In this document: positions 26,552 to 36,748 of the stretch, piece by piece
How the letters are laid out: each line of letters starts with the position of its first letter
Numbering within the stretch: the stretch's first letter is position 1
DNA from: Cohnella zeiphila
GTDB taxonomy: Bacteria > Bacillota > Bacilli > Paenibacillales > Paenibacillaceae
Assembly (NCBI RefSeq): GCF_014212055.1
Contig: NZ_JACJVO010000001.1
Span: 230,843-294,842, forward strand
DNA length: 64,000 bases
Direction: 5' to 3'
Notes under the pieces: model-generated
What the model saw: the letters and a program-made list of their open reading frames with translations, nothing else
Told to the model about the DNA's origin: nothing
Database searches by the model: none
Position numbers and translations under genes: made by a program

Positions 26552-27996
26552 CGCTTTCCGCCTCCCTTGCTCTTGCCTTTTTTGGCCCAGAAGGGATAGC
26601 GAATGACGACATCCTTAATCCGTTTGCCGTCGAACGGGGCCACCGGGCTCAAGTACGGCGTTCCGAAGGACTCCAGCATCACCAGATGGATCAGCAGGAA
26701 AATGATGCCGAACGTAAAACCGACGAAGCCGAGCAGGCCGCTGACGATCAGCAGAAGGTACCGGATCAACCGAAAGGGGAGCGTGGAGCTGTATCTTGGG
26801 ATCGTATACGCCGCCACGCCGGTCAACGAAATGACGATGATGATCGGGGTGGAGATCAATCCTGCCTCGACGGCGGCTTGCCCGATCACGAGCGCGCCGA
26901 TGATGCTGACGACAGGGCCCAATTGATTGGGAAGATGGACTCCCGCTTCTTGCAGTCCGTCAAAAATGAACATCATGAGAAATAATTCGATGACGGTCGG
27001 GAAAGGCGAGCTTTCTCTCGCCGTCGCAATGTTGATCATGAGGCTGCTCGGGATCATATCCGGATGAAAGGTGGAAAGCGCCACATAGATGGCGGGCAGC
27101 GCAAGCGAAACAAAGGTCAGGGTATAGCGAATCAACCGGGTCAGAATAATGAAGACGAACCGCTCGAAGTAGTCGTCCGCCGATTGAAGACCCGACCAGA
27201 ACGTAACGGGAAGAATGAGGGCAAACGGGGTTCCGTTGGTGATCAGAACGACCTTTCCCTCCAATAACGAAACGGCTGCGATATCCGGACGCTCGGTGTT
27301 CTGGATCTGCGGAAAAATGGAGAACGAGCTGTTCTCGATCCATTCTTCGATATAGGAGGAGTCGATGATGCCGTCCGCTTCGATCCGGCCGAGCTTCTCC
27401 CGCACTTCCGCCAGCACTTTCTCGCTTGCAAGCCCTCGTATGTAAGCAAGAACGACCTCGGTCTGCGTATACCTGCCGATCGTGAAGGATTCCATCTTCA
27501 GATCGGGGTGAACGATTCTTCGTCTGATCATCGAGGTGTTGGTGCGAATATTCTCGACGAAGCCTTCCTTGGAGCCGCGCAAGGTCGACTCCTTCTTCGG
27601 CTCCTGAACGCTTCTCGTCTCGAAGTCTTGGACCTGTGCGATAAGAGAGGAGGCCATCCCGTCGACCAGAAGAGCCAAGCTGCCTTTCAGGATATGCTGA
27701 ATCAATCCTTCCAGGGTTTGCTCCGTTTTTACATTCGTCAACGGCAGCCACTCGCGGCCGAGCATCTCGGCAAGCGACCGGATCCGGTCGATGCCTTGCG
27801 GCAATCCATTGTTGATGAGGGGCCTCAGCACGTTGTCCTCGATGCTTTGCAATCGAATCATTCCATCGATATAAAGGAGCAAAAGCTTGCTTCCGTCATT
27901 TAGAATATAAGTACGCATCACGATGTCGGAACATGGATCGAATTGTTCTTTGAGATAGGCCTCATTTTCTTCCAGATTGCCGCTTATGAAACTCAC
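26548..27996 (-). CDS. gerAA: Germinant-receptor protein GerAA
   Basis: A 482-residue GerA-family protein with a soluble N-terminal region (about 1-240) and several C-terminal transmembrane helices (about 285-460). Typical segments are DGMIRLQSIEDNVLRPL, SSYIEEWIENSSFSIFPQIQNTERPD and FDGLQEAGVHLPNQLGPVVSIIGALVIG. It is the first gene of the operon. A possible forespore sigma-G promoter lies upstream. Its product assembles with GerAB and GerAC to sense nutrients and release ions. Confidence 0.96.
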   Translation of the reverse strand: MSFISGNLEENEAYLKEQFDPCSDIVMRTYILNDGSKLLLLYIDGMIRLQSIEDNVLRPLINNGLPQGIDRIRSLAEMLGREWLPLTNVKTEQTLEGLIQHILKGSLALLVDGMASSLIAQVQDFETRSVQEPKKESTLRGSKEGFVENIRTNTSMIRRRIVHPDLKMESFTIGRYTQTEVVLAYIRGLASEKVLAEVREKLGRIEADGIIDSSYIEEWIENSSFSIFPQIQNTERPDIAAVSLLEGKVVLITNGTPFALILPVTFWSGLQSADDYFERFVFIILTRLIRYTLTFVSLALPAIYVALSTFHPDMIPSSLMINIATARESSPFPTVIELFLMMFIFDGLQEAGVHLPNQLGPVVSIIGALVIGQAAVEAGLISTPIIIVISLTGVAAYTIPRYSSTLPFRLIRYLLLIVSGLLGFVGFTFGIIFLLIHLVMLESFGTPYLSPVAPFDGKRIKDVVIRYPFWAKKGKSKGGGKR

Positions 27997-28035
27997 GAAC
28001 CATCACTCCGAAGACAGGATTCCGCTCATTTGGCT

Positions 28036-28063
28036 ATTATGGTCAAAGGGAAATAAGCATAAA
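28036..28063 (-). promoter_or_regulatory. Candidate sigma-G promoter of the ger operon
   Basis: On the minus strand TTATG and CATAATA are separated by 16 bases, about 40 bases upstream of gerAA. CATAATA fits the sigma-G -10 pattern; the spacing is one or two bases short of consensus. Confidence 0.4.
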
Positions 28064-28084
28064 CGAAGATCGTTCGTATACCCG

Positions 28085-28108
28085 CGTCACAAATCGGATG
28101 CTTGCGTC
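28085..28108 (+). promoter_or_regulatory. Candidate ECF41-type promoter of the sigma gene
   Basis: CGTCACA and CGTC separated by 13 bases, ending 65 bases before the sigma factor start codon. It resembles the element upstream of the CMD-family gene and suggests autoregulation, but one mismatch and short spacing make it uncertain. Confidence 0.4.
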
Positions 28109-28173
28109 GTTTTATGATTAGGGACAATAGCGGGCATTGCCAAACCAACAGAGAGCAAGGACGGGTATTAAGA

Positions 28174-29052
28174 ATGGAAGAACTGCGTGCACGGGAGCTA
28201 TACAAGCAGTATAAAGGGCTGTTATTCAAGCTTGCTTACCAATTGACCGGATCGGTTACCGATGCGGAGGACGCCGTTCAAGACGTTTTTCTGAAAATCT
28301 ATGACGTACCGCCGGAGCGTTTGGCGAATCCCAAAGCCTATCTATGCAAAATGGTCACGAATCGCTGCCGGGATTTAAACAAAGCGGCCCGCAAGAAACG
28401 GGAGGAATACTTCGGAGAGTGGCTGCCGGAGCCGTACCTCGCTTCGGACGAGGATTCGATGGATGAGGTCGTTCGCGACGATCTCTTGTCGTATGCCATG
28501 CTCGTGCTGCTGGAACGCTTGTCGCTGGCGGAACGGATCGTATTCGTTCTGCGCGAGGCCCTCGGCTTCGATTACGGGGAGATTGCCCGGCTCACGGATA
28601 AAAGCGAAGCCGGCTGCCGGAAGCTGTTCAGTCGCGCGAGCGCAAAAATGGGACTCGACCAGGAGGCGCCCCTTGTTCGGGAAGGAGCGGGCCGGGAGTG
28701 GGTTCAAGATTTTTTGGCCGCGCTGAAGCAAGGCGATATGGATCGAATCCTGTCCATGCTTGATCAGGACGTCGTTCTGGTCTCCGATGGAGGGGGCAAA
28801 GTCCAGGCTGCCGTCAAACCGATTCAAACGAAGGACCTCGTCGCGCGGTTTCTTCTCGGTCCGATTCGCAAAGCGGCTACGATCGAGGGAGAAGTGGTCG
28901 TGGAGATGGCGCGGCTGAACGGCCAGTATGGCATGATTCTCCGTTCCGGCGAAGGTATTCTTACCGTGGGAATGCTTCATGTCCAGGATCATTTCATCCA
29001 AAATATCTATATTGTACGGAACCCTGATAAACTGACACGCTTCAGGAAGTAG
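28174..29052 (+). CDS. ECF41-group RNA polymerase sigma factor with fused SnoaL-like domain
   Basis: A 292-residue extracytoplasmic-function sigma factor: sigma2 (about 8-75), a linker containing WLPEP (83-87), sigma4 (about 105-160) and a C-terminal SnoaL-like domain (about 170-285) with DGGGK (205-209) and NPDKL near the end. These three motifs are diagnostic of ECF41, whose fused domain replaces an anti-sigma factor and tunes activity. ATG at 28174 follows AAGGACGGG. It is divergent from the ger operon and upstream of a flavoprotein gene, a typical ECF41 partner. Confidence 0.94.
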   Translation: MEELRARELYKQYKGLLFKLAYQLTGSVTDAEDAVQDVFLKIYDVPPERLANPKAYLCKMVTNRCRDLNKAARKKREEYFGEWLPEPYLASDEDSMDEVVRDDLLSYAMLVLLERLSLAERIVFVLREALGFDYGEIARLTDKSEAGCRKLFSRASAKMGLDQEAPLVREGAGREWVQDFLAALKQGDMDRILSMLDQDVVLVSDGGGKVQAAVKPIQTKDLVARFLLGPIRKAATIEGEVVVEMARLNGQYGMILRSGEGILTVGMLHVQDHFIQNIYIVRNPDKLTRFRK

Positions 29053-29056
29053 CGGA

Positions 29057-29080
29057 TGCGGGGTATGAAAGTACCCCGCA
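29057..29080 (+). terminator. Stem-loop between sigma gene and flavoprotein gene
   Basis: Perfect 9-bp stem TGCGGGGTA with TACCCCGCA and a six-base loop, five bases after the sigma factor stop. No T-run follows, so termination may be partial. Confidence 0.5.
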
Positions 29081-29096
29081 GATGAGGGCCGCGTCT

Positions 29097-29125
29097 TGCC
29101 AACGGGAAAATAATCGTCTATTATA
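29097..29125 (+). promoter_or_regulatory. Sigma-A-like promoter of the flavoprotein gene
   Basis: TTGCCA and TATTAT separated by 17 bases, about 50 bases upstream of the flavoprotein start. A CGTC sequence (29115-29118) lies within it, but no TGTCACA-like box is at a suitable distance. Confidence 0.45.
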
Positions 29126-29175
29126 GATATCGAGGATCTTTAATAGAAATAATGAAAAATTCCGGAGGTGCGAGG

Positions 29176-30093
29176 ATGCAGGAACAACTGCTCGATGTGG
29201 CGATTGTCGGAGGCGGGCCGGCGGGCTTGAACGCCGCCCTGGTGCTGGGAAGGGCCAGAAAAAACGTTGCAGTCATCGACGAAGGACGGCCGCGAAACGC
29301 GGTGACCCGAGAGTCGCACGGCTTTCTTACCCGGGACGGAATCAGCCCGAGCGAATTTCGGCGGGTGGCGAAGGAACAGATCGCTGCCTATCCTTCCGTC
29401 TCCTTCGTAGCGGATACGGCGGTATCGGTCGCAGGCGCGGACGGACATTTCCAAATCACGACCGCGACAGGACAAAGCTTCGCAAGCCGCAAGCTGCTGT
29501 TCGCCGTAGGAATGAAAGATCAGCCTCTGAACATTCCCGGGCTGACGGAAGTTTACGGGAAGAGCGCGTTCGTCTGCCCGTATTGCGACGGCTGGGAGCT
29601 GCGGGATCAGCCCCTTGCCGTGATCAACAGAGGAGCGGAAGTCATGCACTTCGCGGCGTTGATATCGGGATGGACGGATCGCTTCACGATCTGTACGAAC
29701 GGCCCCGATGAGCTGACGGAAGAGCAGCGCGAGGAGCTTCGGCGGCACCGGGTTCCCTTGTACGACGCGCCGATCCGTTCCATCGTCTCGAACGAAGGGA
29801 TCGTGCGGCAAGTCGTTCTCGAAGACGGGACGGCCGTTTCGTGCTCGGGGATCTTTTTTAAACCGGAATTGGCGATCGGTTCCGAGCTGCCCCGGGCTCT
29901 GGGATGCAAATTGACGGAGCTCGGTTCGGTTGAAGCCGATATGTTGGGAAAAACGAATGTACCGGGCGTATACAGCGCCGGGGATGCGGCGTCGCGGATG
30001 CATCAAGTCGTCGCCGCCGCCTCGATGGGCGCTCTTGCCGCCGCGGCCATGAACAACGAACTGAATGTGGAAGCTTGGAGCCGTAATGGCTGA
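29176..30093 (+). CDS. NAD(P)/FAD-dependent oxidoreductase, thioredoxin reductase-like
   Basis: A 305-residue flavoprotein. The FAD motif is VGGGPAGLNAALVLGRA (11-27) and the redox-active pair C134-P-Y-C137 lies in FVCPYCDGWELRD. The C-terminal GVYSAGDAASRMHQVVAAAS is the second FAD contact. The pyridine-nucleotide motif is degenerate (INRGAEVMHFAA rather than GxGxxA), as in some thioredoxin reductase-like oxidoreductases. ATG at 29176 has GGAGG seven bases upstream. It follows the ECF41 sigma gene, whose regulons often include such an oxidoreductase. Confidence 0.9.
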   Translation: MQEQLLDVAIVGGGPAGLNAALVLGRARKNVAVIDEGRPRNAVTRESHGFLTRDGISPSEFRRVAKEQIAAYPSVSFVADTAVSVAGADGHFQITTATGQSFASRKLLFAVGMKDQPLNIPGLTEVYGKSAFVCPYCDGWELRDQPLAVINRGAEVMHFAALISGWTDRFTICTNGPDELTEEQREELRRHRVPLYDAPIRSIVSNEGIVRQVVLEDGTAVSCSGIFFKPELAIGSELPRALGCKLTELGSVEADMLGKTNVPGVYSAGDAASRMHQVVAAASMGALAAAAMNNELNVEAWSRNG

Positions 30094-30110
30094 AGCGTGG
30101 AGGATGAGTG

Positions 30111-30148
30111 AAAAAGCAATTCCCGATCGATCGGGAATTGCTTTTTTA
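30111..30148 (+). terminator. Strong rho-independent terminator
   Basis: Perfect 13-bp stem GCAATTCCCGATC with GATCGGGAATTGC flanked by an A-run and six T, 18 bases after the flavoprotein stop codon. Confidence 0.92.
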
Positions 30149-30384
30149 TTTAGGGGAAGCTTCCGCTTTTTCTAGCTTTTTCTTCGAATTGGAAAGAAAA
30201 ACGAGAAATGAGCAGATCGTTTTTTCAGAATTTTCCCATTTCAGCAGTGGGACCATCCAACGGCGGGTGCGATACTTTTGCATGAAAGGGGGTGGAACGC
30301 ACCGGGCAAGAAAGCTTCCGATTCATTCGCTGATTGATCGGGAAGGACGAACGGAACCGAATCGAACGAAAGGGAGGTTTACTC

Positions 30385-33300
30385 ATGTTGTTCTCATTCA
30401 TGAATACGCTTGCAAAGTCGGCGCTATGCGCATTGCTGTTGGGAGCGTCGGCGGGAATCGTCGTCGCGGGCGGGACGCGCGCAAGCGCCGAGGAGCCACC
30501 GTCATCGCTGACTCCGATCCACGATACGTTCGACGACGGGCAGCTTCCCCAAGGCTGGGTCGTGAAGCCGCCGGCCGGGGAACCGGAGACGACGGCAACC
30601 GTGACGGACGGAAAGCTCCATGTCGCGAACGCGGGAACCGGCAAGCAGGTGACGATCAGCAGAATGGTCAATTCCGAGGCGTTGGCCGGCAAAGTGCTGT
30701 TCCAATACGACCTCGACGTCGTCAAAAATTCCCGTTACAGCATCTGTATGCCCGCGCTGTTCAGCGACTCCTCGAACTTCGTATCGGCGTCGCAAGTGCT
30801 CATGGCGGAGGACACGATTACCGTAAGCTCCGGCTCGGGCGACCAGACCGCTCCGTTCCGAACTCAGGAAGGCCATGACTACACGATTCAATACGTGCTG
30901 GATTACGACGCCAAGACGTTCGATCTTCTGATCACCGACAACACGGACGGATCCGTATTCGGAAAAACCGGCTTGAGCTTCAAGAGCGCGGCGGCCGACA
31001 AGCTGGAGAAGCTGGATTTCTGGATCGGCTCGAAAGCCGGCTACCCCGGCGAATACGATATCGACAACGTTACGCTCAAGCCGTATACGGCCGGCGGCGA
31101 AGTGCCGATCGACGATCTAGCGGACGTGAAAGCCAAAATCGGGAACGCGGCGGTCTTCTCGGTAGGAAGCCCGATCGTCTACCTCGACGGGGAGCGGACC
31201 GTGCTTGAGGATGCGCAGGACATTCCCGCGAGCGTCGGCGGAGAGATATCCTTGCCGAAGGCCTATGCCACCGGACAAGCCGGCGCGTCCGGAATGATCT
31301 CCGCGGCGGATCTGCAGGCCATGGGCAAAACCGTGTTCGACGACGGCAGCGGCCTCGTGTCCGTCAGCGACGCGCCGATCTTCGACGCAACCGCGGACGC
31401 GGCGCTGCTCGCGCGCCTGTCCGCCCTGTTCGGATTGTTCGTGTCGCCCGAGGGCGGCGGCAGCGGGAACGGAACGTTCGCTTCGCCGTTTCATTCGATC
31501 GAACAGGCCAGGGACAAGATTCGCGATATGAAAGCCGACAAGGGGCTGCCCGTCGATGGCATGACGGTATTTCTGCGCGGCGGGGATTACCGCCGGACGA
31601 CTTCGGTATCGTTCGACGCCAGGGATTCCGGAACGTCCTCCTCTCCCATCGTCTATACGTCATACCCGAGCGAACAGGCGCACCTGACGGGTTCCGCCGA
31701 TCTGGCGGGGGCCGAGCCGCAGCCGGTTACCGACCCCGCCATCCTGGGCCGAATTCCGGAGCAGGCTCGCGATCAGGTGGTCCAGATCGATCTGAAGCAG
31801 CTTGGCATAACGGATTACGGCCAGATTACGCCCACGAATCCTTTTACGTCGGGCACGTACTCGCCGCCCGAGCTGTTCGTGGACGGGGAACGCCAGACGC
31901 TGGCCCGCTGGCCGAACGAAGGCGACTTCGCGCTCACCGGGGCGATCGTGAGCAAGGACGACAAGACCACGACGTTCCAATTCCCGGACGACCGGCTGCA
32001 GCGCTGGAGCCAAGCGACCGATGTCTGGTTCCAGGGCTTCTGGACGTGGGACTGGTACGACGACAGCCTCCAGCTGCTGTCCCGCGATACGGACAATAGG
32101 ACAGTCACGGTCAACAATCCGAGCTATGGCGTATCGAGCGGCAAGCGGTTCTACGCCTTCAACCTGCTTGAAGAGCTTGACGAGACGGGAGAATGGTACC
32201 TCGATCGCGCGACGGGCATTTTGTATTACGATCCGCCGTACGGACTCGACGGAGCCGGAATGCGCCTGTCGCTGACGACCGCGCCGCTCCTCTCGCTCAA
32301 CAATACGAGCAATGTCTCCTTCGAGCGGTTGACCTTGGAGGAGAGCCGCGGTACCGGCATCCTGATGAATCATACGGATCACGTGAGGATCGCGGGTTCG
32401 ACGCTGCGCAATCTCGGCCAGCAGGGCGTCGTCGTCAGCGGCGCCGCCGACAGCGGCGTGCTGAGCTCGGACATTCACGACATCGGCAAGGGCGGCGTCC
32501 AACTGGACGGCGGAGACATGCAGACGCTCACGTACGGCAACGACTACGTGAAGAACAGCAACCTTTACCGGACGAGCGAGCTGATTCGCACCAACATCCA
32601 GCCCGTGAAAGTGACCGGGGTCGGGAACGTCGTGAGCAACAACCTTTTTCACGACATCCCGCACCAAGCGATCGGTTATGAAGGAAACGAGCACGTATTC
32701 GAGAACAACGAAGTTTACAACGTCCTGAAGGAGACCGGGGACGCCGGCGCTTTCTACACGTACGGTTCCTGGTCGTATTACAACGATACGATTCGCAACA
32801 ACGTGTTCCACGATATCGCCGGACCGGGAACGGACGATACGTATTCGGTTTATCTGGACGGCTACACGTCCGGGCAGAACGTGCTCGGCAATCTGTTCTA
32901 CAACGTGTCGAAGCCGATCCTGGTCAACGGCGGGCGCGACAACAAGGTTAAGAACAACGTCATTCTCAACAGCAAGCAGTCCATACTCGGCAACGATTAT
33001 TCGGACGACAACGCCGATCTGTCCACGCTGCTCCCGTATCAAAGGCTGATGCAGGTGCCTTACAACACGGGCATCTGGGCGGAGAAGTATCCGCTGCTGG
33101 CCGGGATCCTGGACGACAATCCGACGTATCCGAAATACAACGTCGTGACGGACAACTATATTTACGGCAGTCCGGCTCCGGCGATCCACGACAAGATCGT
33201 ACAATACGGAACGGTCGAAAAGAATACGGTCGAACAGCAGGCGCCGGCGTTCTCCGATCTGAGCGATCTGGACGGCTTGCACGGCCTGCAGACGTCGGCC

Positions 33301-35301
33301 ATGGGCATCCGGCCGGATTCCTTCCGGCAGGAGTTCAAGCCGGTGAACGATTTCCGATTGTTCTATCCGCGGAACGGGGCGTCGGACGTTCAGGTCAATA
33401 CCGGCAAGCTGATCTGGGGCCGCGCGGACGGAGCGGACGAATACCGGGTCATCGTCGCGACCGATCCGGAGCTGCAGAACGTCGTGATCGACAAGACGGT
33501 CATGGCTACGAAGCTGGCCGTACCGGAGCTTGAATACGGCGGCAAGACGTATTACTGGAAAGTCGAGGCCCGATCGGGGTCCGCGACCTACCGGGGCTCG
33601 AAGTGGGATCGGGACGGCGTTTTCTCGTTCGCGACCAGCGAGAAGGAAACCGTCGACACGGCCAATCTCGAGAAAGCGATCCAGAAGGCTCAGAACGTAT
33701 ACGATTCCTCGGAGGAAGGCGCCGCGCCGGGACAATACGCGAGCGGTTCCAAAGTGGAATTGCAGCAGGCAATCGGAGAGGCGACGGATTTGACGAACAA
33801 TCCCGACGCGACGCAGAGCGCGATTGACGCGGAGACGGCAGCTCTCGAACAGGCCGTCGCGGCGTTCGGAGCCAAACGGAACGTGCAGATTCTGACGCTT
33901 GGCGGCTTGATCGGCGATACGGCGAAGTGGGTGACCCCCGATCGAACGGCGCTGTCTCTGTCCGACGACGGCAGGGAGATGACGTTCCATTCCGCGTCGG
34001 GCAATGCGATCGTCGCCGGCACTAAAGATCCCGTGCACAACTACCAGCTGCTCAAGTTCAATGCGACGTTGAACCTGCAGACCGGCTGGCAAGGGTTCGG
34101 CATCCGGGCCTCAGCGCCGGACGCCGTCGCCTGGTCGGGCACCTCGTATCTGATCGTCGTCAGCGGCACGGCGATCGAGCTGCACCGGTTCGGCGCCCAT
34201 AACGAGACGATCAGCATGATTCCGAACACGTATCTCGAAAGCGGCCGATCGTACGACATCGAGTTCGGAGCGGTGGACACGCCGGTTGGCGTCAGGGTGC
34301 TGATGCGGGTTGACGGGCAGGATGTGGTCGACTATCTGGATCACGAATACGCGATTACGGGAGAAGGCAGCTTCGTCCTGTACGACGCGGGCCAGACGGG
34401 AATTACGGTCGGCGCGGTCGACCTGCCCGTTCCTTCCTGGGCGGAAGGAAGCGAGCTCGCGGCAAGCGACGTGAAGCCGAACGAGGTGCAGCTGAGCTGG
34501 CCGGCCGCGGCGAACGGCGGGGACGTCGCCGCCTATCGCATCCGGAACGGCGATTCGGTCGTCGCCACGGTGAGCGGCAGCGAGAACGGCTACCTCGTAA
34601 CCGGATTGGCGCCCGGGACCGAGTACACGTTCAAGGTCGAGGCGGCGAACGCGGCGGGGCAATGGAGTCCGAGCGGGCTGAGCTTGACGGTGGAGACCGC
34701 CGCTTCCGGCTGCGAAACTTGCGAGCCGCCGGCCAAGCCGGTGCTGTCGAGCGACAACGGCTATGACACCGGGCTTCAGGACGGCAGCTATACGGTCACC
34801 ATGAACCTGTGGTGGGGAACCAACGGCTCTACGTACAAGCTGTATGAGAACGGCGTTCTTATCGATACGCAGACGTTGAACGAGAATTCGCCGAACGCCC
34901 AGACCGCCTCGACGGCCATCTCGGGCAAACCGAACGGAACGTATACGTATACGTGCGAAATCGCCAACAGCGGAGGCGCGACGTCCTGCGATCCGATCGC
35001 CGTGAAGGTCACGGACGCGAATCCGGGCAAGCCGGTTCTGTCCGACGACAACTGGGACGGGAACGGCGATTACCGCATCACGGCCAATCTGTGGTGGGGA
35101 ACGAACGCCACGTTCTTCAAGCTTTACGAGAATGGCGAACTGATCTCCGAACAGCCGCTGGAGGCCCGCACGCCCGGCGCGCAGACGGCGTCGGCGGACG
35201 TGCGGGGGAAGCAGCCCGGAACGTACACGTACGAATGCGAATGGATCAATGATGCGGGCGTGACGAAGAGCGATACGCTCGTCGTGCAAGTAACGCGCTG
35301 A
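30385..35301 (+). CDS. Secreted multidomain right-handed beta-helix protein (GH141-like)
   Basis: A 1638-residue secreted protein. Signal peptide about 1-35 (cleavage after ASA). Order: LamG/concanavalin-like domain (about 45-235), a short region resembling a copper amine oxidase N-terminal domain (about 245-345), a parallel beta-helix (about 352-960) with GH141-like signatures ([51 protein letters not shown]), an FN3-like domain (about 991-1086), a FIVAR-like helical segment (about 1093-1165), a second LamG-like domain, FN3 (about 1359-1440) and two related Ig-like repeats sharing LWWGTN and KLYENG. It probably attacks complex plant polysaccharides. ATG at 30385 follows AAGGGAGG. There is no cell-wall anchor. 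Catalytic residues cannot be assigned. Confidence 0.85.
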   Translation: MLFSFMNTLAKSALCALLLGASAGIVVAGGTRASAEEPPSSLTPIHDTFDDGQLPQGWVVKPPAGEPETTATVTDGKLHVANAGTGKQVTISRMVNSEALAGKVLFQYDLDVVKNSRYSICMPALFSDSSNFVSASQVLMAEDTITVSSGSGDQTAPFRTQEGHDYTIQYVLDYDAKTFDLLITDNTDGSVFGKTGLSFKSAAADKLEKLDFWIGSKAGYPGEYDIDNVTLKPYTAGGEVPIDDLADVKAKIGNAAVFSVGSPIVYLDGERTVLEDAQDIPASVGGEISLPKAYATGQAGASGMISAADLQAMGKTVFDDGSGLVSVSDAPIFDATADAALLARLSALFGLFVSPEGGGSGNGTFASPFHSIEQARDKIRDMKADKGLPVDGMTVFLRGGDYRRTTSVSFDARDSGTSSSPIVYTSYPSEQAHLTGSADLAGAEPQPVTDPAILGRIPEQARDQVVQIDLKQLGITDYGQITPTNPFTSGTYSPPELFVDGERQTLARWPNEGDFALTGAIVSKDDKTTTFQFPDDRLQRWSQATDVWFQGFWTWDWYDDSLQLLSRDTDNRTVTVNNPSYGVSSGKRFYAFNLLEELDETGEWYLDRATGILYYDPPYGLDGAGMRLSLTTAPLLSLNNTSNVSFERLTLEESRGTGILMNHTDHVRIAGSTLRNLGQQGVVVSGAADSGVLSSDIHDIGKGGVQLDGGDMQTLTYGNDYVKNSNLYRTSELIRTNIQPVKVTGVGNVVSNNLFHDIPHQAIGYEGNEHVFENNEVYNVLKETGDAGAFYTYGSWSYYNDTIRNNVFHDIAGPGTDDTYSVYLDGYTSGQNVLGNLFYNVSKPILVNGGRDNKVKNNVILNSKQSILGNDYSDDNADLSTLLPYQRLMQVPYNTGIWAEKYPLLAGILDDNPTYPKYNVVTDNYIYGSPAPAIHDKIVQYGTVEKNTVEQQAPAFSDLSDLDGLHGLQTSAMGIRPDSFRQEFKPVNDFRLFYPRNGASDVQVNTGKLIWGRADGADEYRVIVATDPELQNVVIDKTVMATKLAVPELEYGGKTYYWKVEARSGSATYRGSKWDRDGVFSFATSEKETVDTANLEKAIQKAQNVYDSSEEGAAPGQYASGSKVELQQAIGEATDLTNNPDATQSAIDAETAALEQAVAAFGAKRNVQILTLGGLIGDTAKWVTPDRTALSLSDDGREMTFHSASGNAIVAGTKDPVHNYQLLKFNATLNLQTGWQGFGIRASAPDAVAWSGTSYLIVVSGTAIELHRFGAHNETISMIPNTYLESGRSYDIEFGAVDTPVGVRVLMRVDGQDVVDYLDHEYAITGEGSFVLYDAGQTGITVGAVDLPVPSWAEGSELAASDVKPNEVQLSWPAAANGGDVAAYRIRNGDSVVATVSGSENGYLVTGLAPGTEYTFKVEAANAAGQWSPSGLSLTVETAASGCETCEPPAKPVLSSDNGYDTGLQDGSYTVTMNLWWGTNGSTYKLYENGVLIDTQTLNENSPNAQTASTAISGKPNGTYTYTCEIANSGGATSCDPIAVKVTDANPGKPVLSDDNWDGNGDYRITANLWWGTNATFFKLYENGELISEQPLEARTPGAQTASADVRGKQPGTYTYECEWINDAGVTKSDTLVVQVTR

Positions 35302-35427
35302 CGGACAAATTTACAGGCGGGGCGAGCCGGAAGCTTGCCCCGCTTTTCTCCGTATATGGGAACGATAACCGTATAGTCAAGCCGACAGGCATCATATGTG
35401 GCAAAAAGCGATGGGAGGGGGTACCGC

Positions 35428-36177
35428 GTGAACGTCCAAGAGATTGCTGCCAGTAGAGAACATCGGCCGATTCCGTATCCGGAAGGCTGTTGGATAGCCC
35501 GGCAAGCGTGGGAGAACGTGCTGTTCCTTCACTGGCCGGTCCGCGAAGCCGACATCGCCCCGTTCGTTCCGGCGCCTCTGCAGCTGGACCGGCTGGAAGG
35601 CCGGCCCTGGCTCTCCGTTCTGCCTTTCCGGGTGACCGGCATGGGGCTGCGGGGGCTGCCTCCGATTCCGTACGCCGGTCGCTTCCTCGAACTGAACGTG
35701 CGGACTTACGTCACTTACAAGGGCGTACCCGGCGTCTGCTTCCTCAGCCTGGATGCTACGAACCGCTTGGCGGTGGAAGTCGCCAGACGGTTGCATCTGC
35801 CTTATCTGAAGGCACGCATGTCCATATCGGAGGAACATGGCCGGATTCGCTACCGCTGCGAGAGAACGGACCGGAGGCAACCGTCCGCCGAATTCGCGGG
35901 GACTTGCAGGATCGGCGAGGATGCCGCATTCTTGGCGGAGCCGGGAACCGATCTGCACTGGCTGACGGAGAGATACCGGATGTACACCGCAAGCAGGAAA
36001 GGAAAACCTCTTGCCGCGGACATCCATCACGGACCGTGGGCGCTGCGGCGTCCGGAGGCGGAGATCGAGCGGAACACGATGGCCGCCTGCGGCGGAATCC
36101 GCTTGCCGGGAGCCCCGTCTTGGATGACGTACACCGAGCGGATGGAAGTTCTGATCTGGCCGATCCGGCCTGTCTGA
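35428..36177 (+). CDS. YqjF-like DUF2071 protein
   Basis: About 249 residues matching DUF2071 (YqjF of B. subtilis): ENVLFLHWPVREADIAPFVP near the start, then LPFRVTGMGLRG, LELNVRTYVTYKGVPGVCFLSLDATN and LTERYRMYT. The family has an acetoacetate decarboxylase-like fold, but its activity is not established. GTG at 35428 follows GGGAGGGGG; an upstream GTG at 35398 has no ribosome-binding site. It precedes an ArsR-type regulator that has its own promoter. Confidence 0.88.
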   Translation: MNVQEIAASREHRPIPYPEGCWIARQAWENVLFLHWPVREADIAPFVPAPLQLDRLEGRPWLSVLPFRVTGMGLRGLPPIPYAGRFLELNVRTYVTYKGVPGVCFLSLDATNRLAVEVARRLHLPYLKARMSISEEHGRIRYRCERTDRRQPSAEFAGTCRIGEDAAFLAEPGTDLHWLTERYRMYTASRKGKPLAADIHHGPWALRRPEAEIERNTMAACGGIRLPGAPSWMTYTERMEVLIWPIRPV

Positions 36178-36200
36178 CGGGAGAGAAAAGCAATTGACGC

Positions 36201-36229
36201 TTGACAAGACACTTAAAGGAGTCTTATTG
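36201..36229 (+). promoter_or_regulatory. Sigma-A promoter of the ArsR-type gene
   Basis: Consensus TTGACA, 17-base spacer, TTATTG, about 55 bases upstream of the start codon. Confidence 0.6.
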
Positions 36230-36282
36230 TTGTTTCAAACATGGAATAGCAGATAGGGTCGAGGAAAGAGGGGGATGCCGGG

Positions 36283-36612
36283 ATGAGCGCGCAAGCTCCC
36301 GTTCGGGACGTTTATGAAGCCGTTGCCGACCCGACTCGACGCGAGCTGATTCGTCTGTTGGCGGTCTCGGGCGAGACTCCGCTGCATAAGCTGACGATTC
36401 GGTTCCCGATGGGCCGAACGGCCGTATCCAAGCATTTGACCATCCTGAAGGAAGCCGATCTCGTGATCGACCGGAAGGTCGGGCGGGAGACGCGCTTCCG
36501 GCTGAACGCCGAGCCGCTTCGGGAAATTCAGGACTGGTTGTCTTTTTACGAGCGATTCTGGAAGGAAAACGTCTCCAGGCTGCAGCAATTGCTGGACGAT
36601 GACGATTTGTAA
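36283..36612 (+). CDS. ArsR-family winged-helix regulator
   Basis: A 109-residue metalloregulator-type repressor without visible metal-binding cysteines: VYEAVADPTRRELIRLLA, then MGRTAVSKHLTILKEADLV (recognition helix) and KVGRETRFRLNAEPL (wing). Such proteins usually sit beside an AHSA1/SRPBCC gene, but none follows here. ATG at 36283 has GAGGGGG upstream. The nearest candidate target is the YqjF-like gene. A terminator lies 55 bases downstream. Confidence 0.92.
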   Translation: MSAQAPVRDVYEAVADPTRRELIRLLAVSGETPLHKLTIRFPMGRTAVSKHLTILKEADLVIDRKVGRETRFRLNAEPLREIQDWLSFYERFWKENVSRLQQLLDDDDL

Positions 36613-36664
36613 ATTCCGAAGTCAAGTCGTCTAAGCCGGACGGCCCGGCCGGTGCACGTGAACG

Positions 36665-36698
36665 AAGGCGTTCCGCGCGATGTGCGGGACGCTTTTTT
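36665..36698 (+). terminator. Rho-independent terminator after the ArsR-type gene
   Basis: Stem GCGTTCCGC with GCGGGACGC (one G-T pair), seven-base loop, followed by six T. Confidence 0.85.
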
Positions 36699-36748
36699 AA
36701 CATTAAAGAAAGTATAAAAGCTTCCCAAGAGGCTGTTGCAGTCCCATG

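Noticed and set aside
30149..30384. Small gene in the gap before the beta-helix gene
   Set aside because: The open stretch lacks a start with ribosome-binding site and has no recognisable protein; treated as leader and promoter region.
31660..34092. Long minus-strand open frame (810 codons) inside the beta-helix gene
   Set aside because: Arg/Val-rich low-information sequence opposite a clearly coding secreted protein; a shadow frame.
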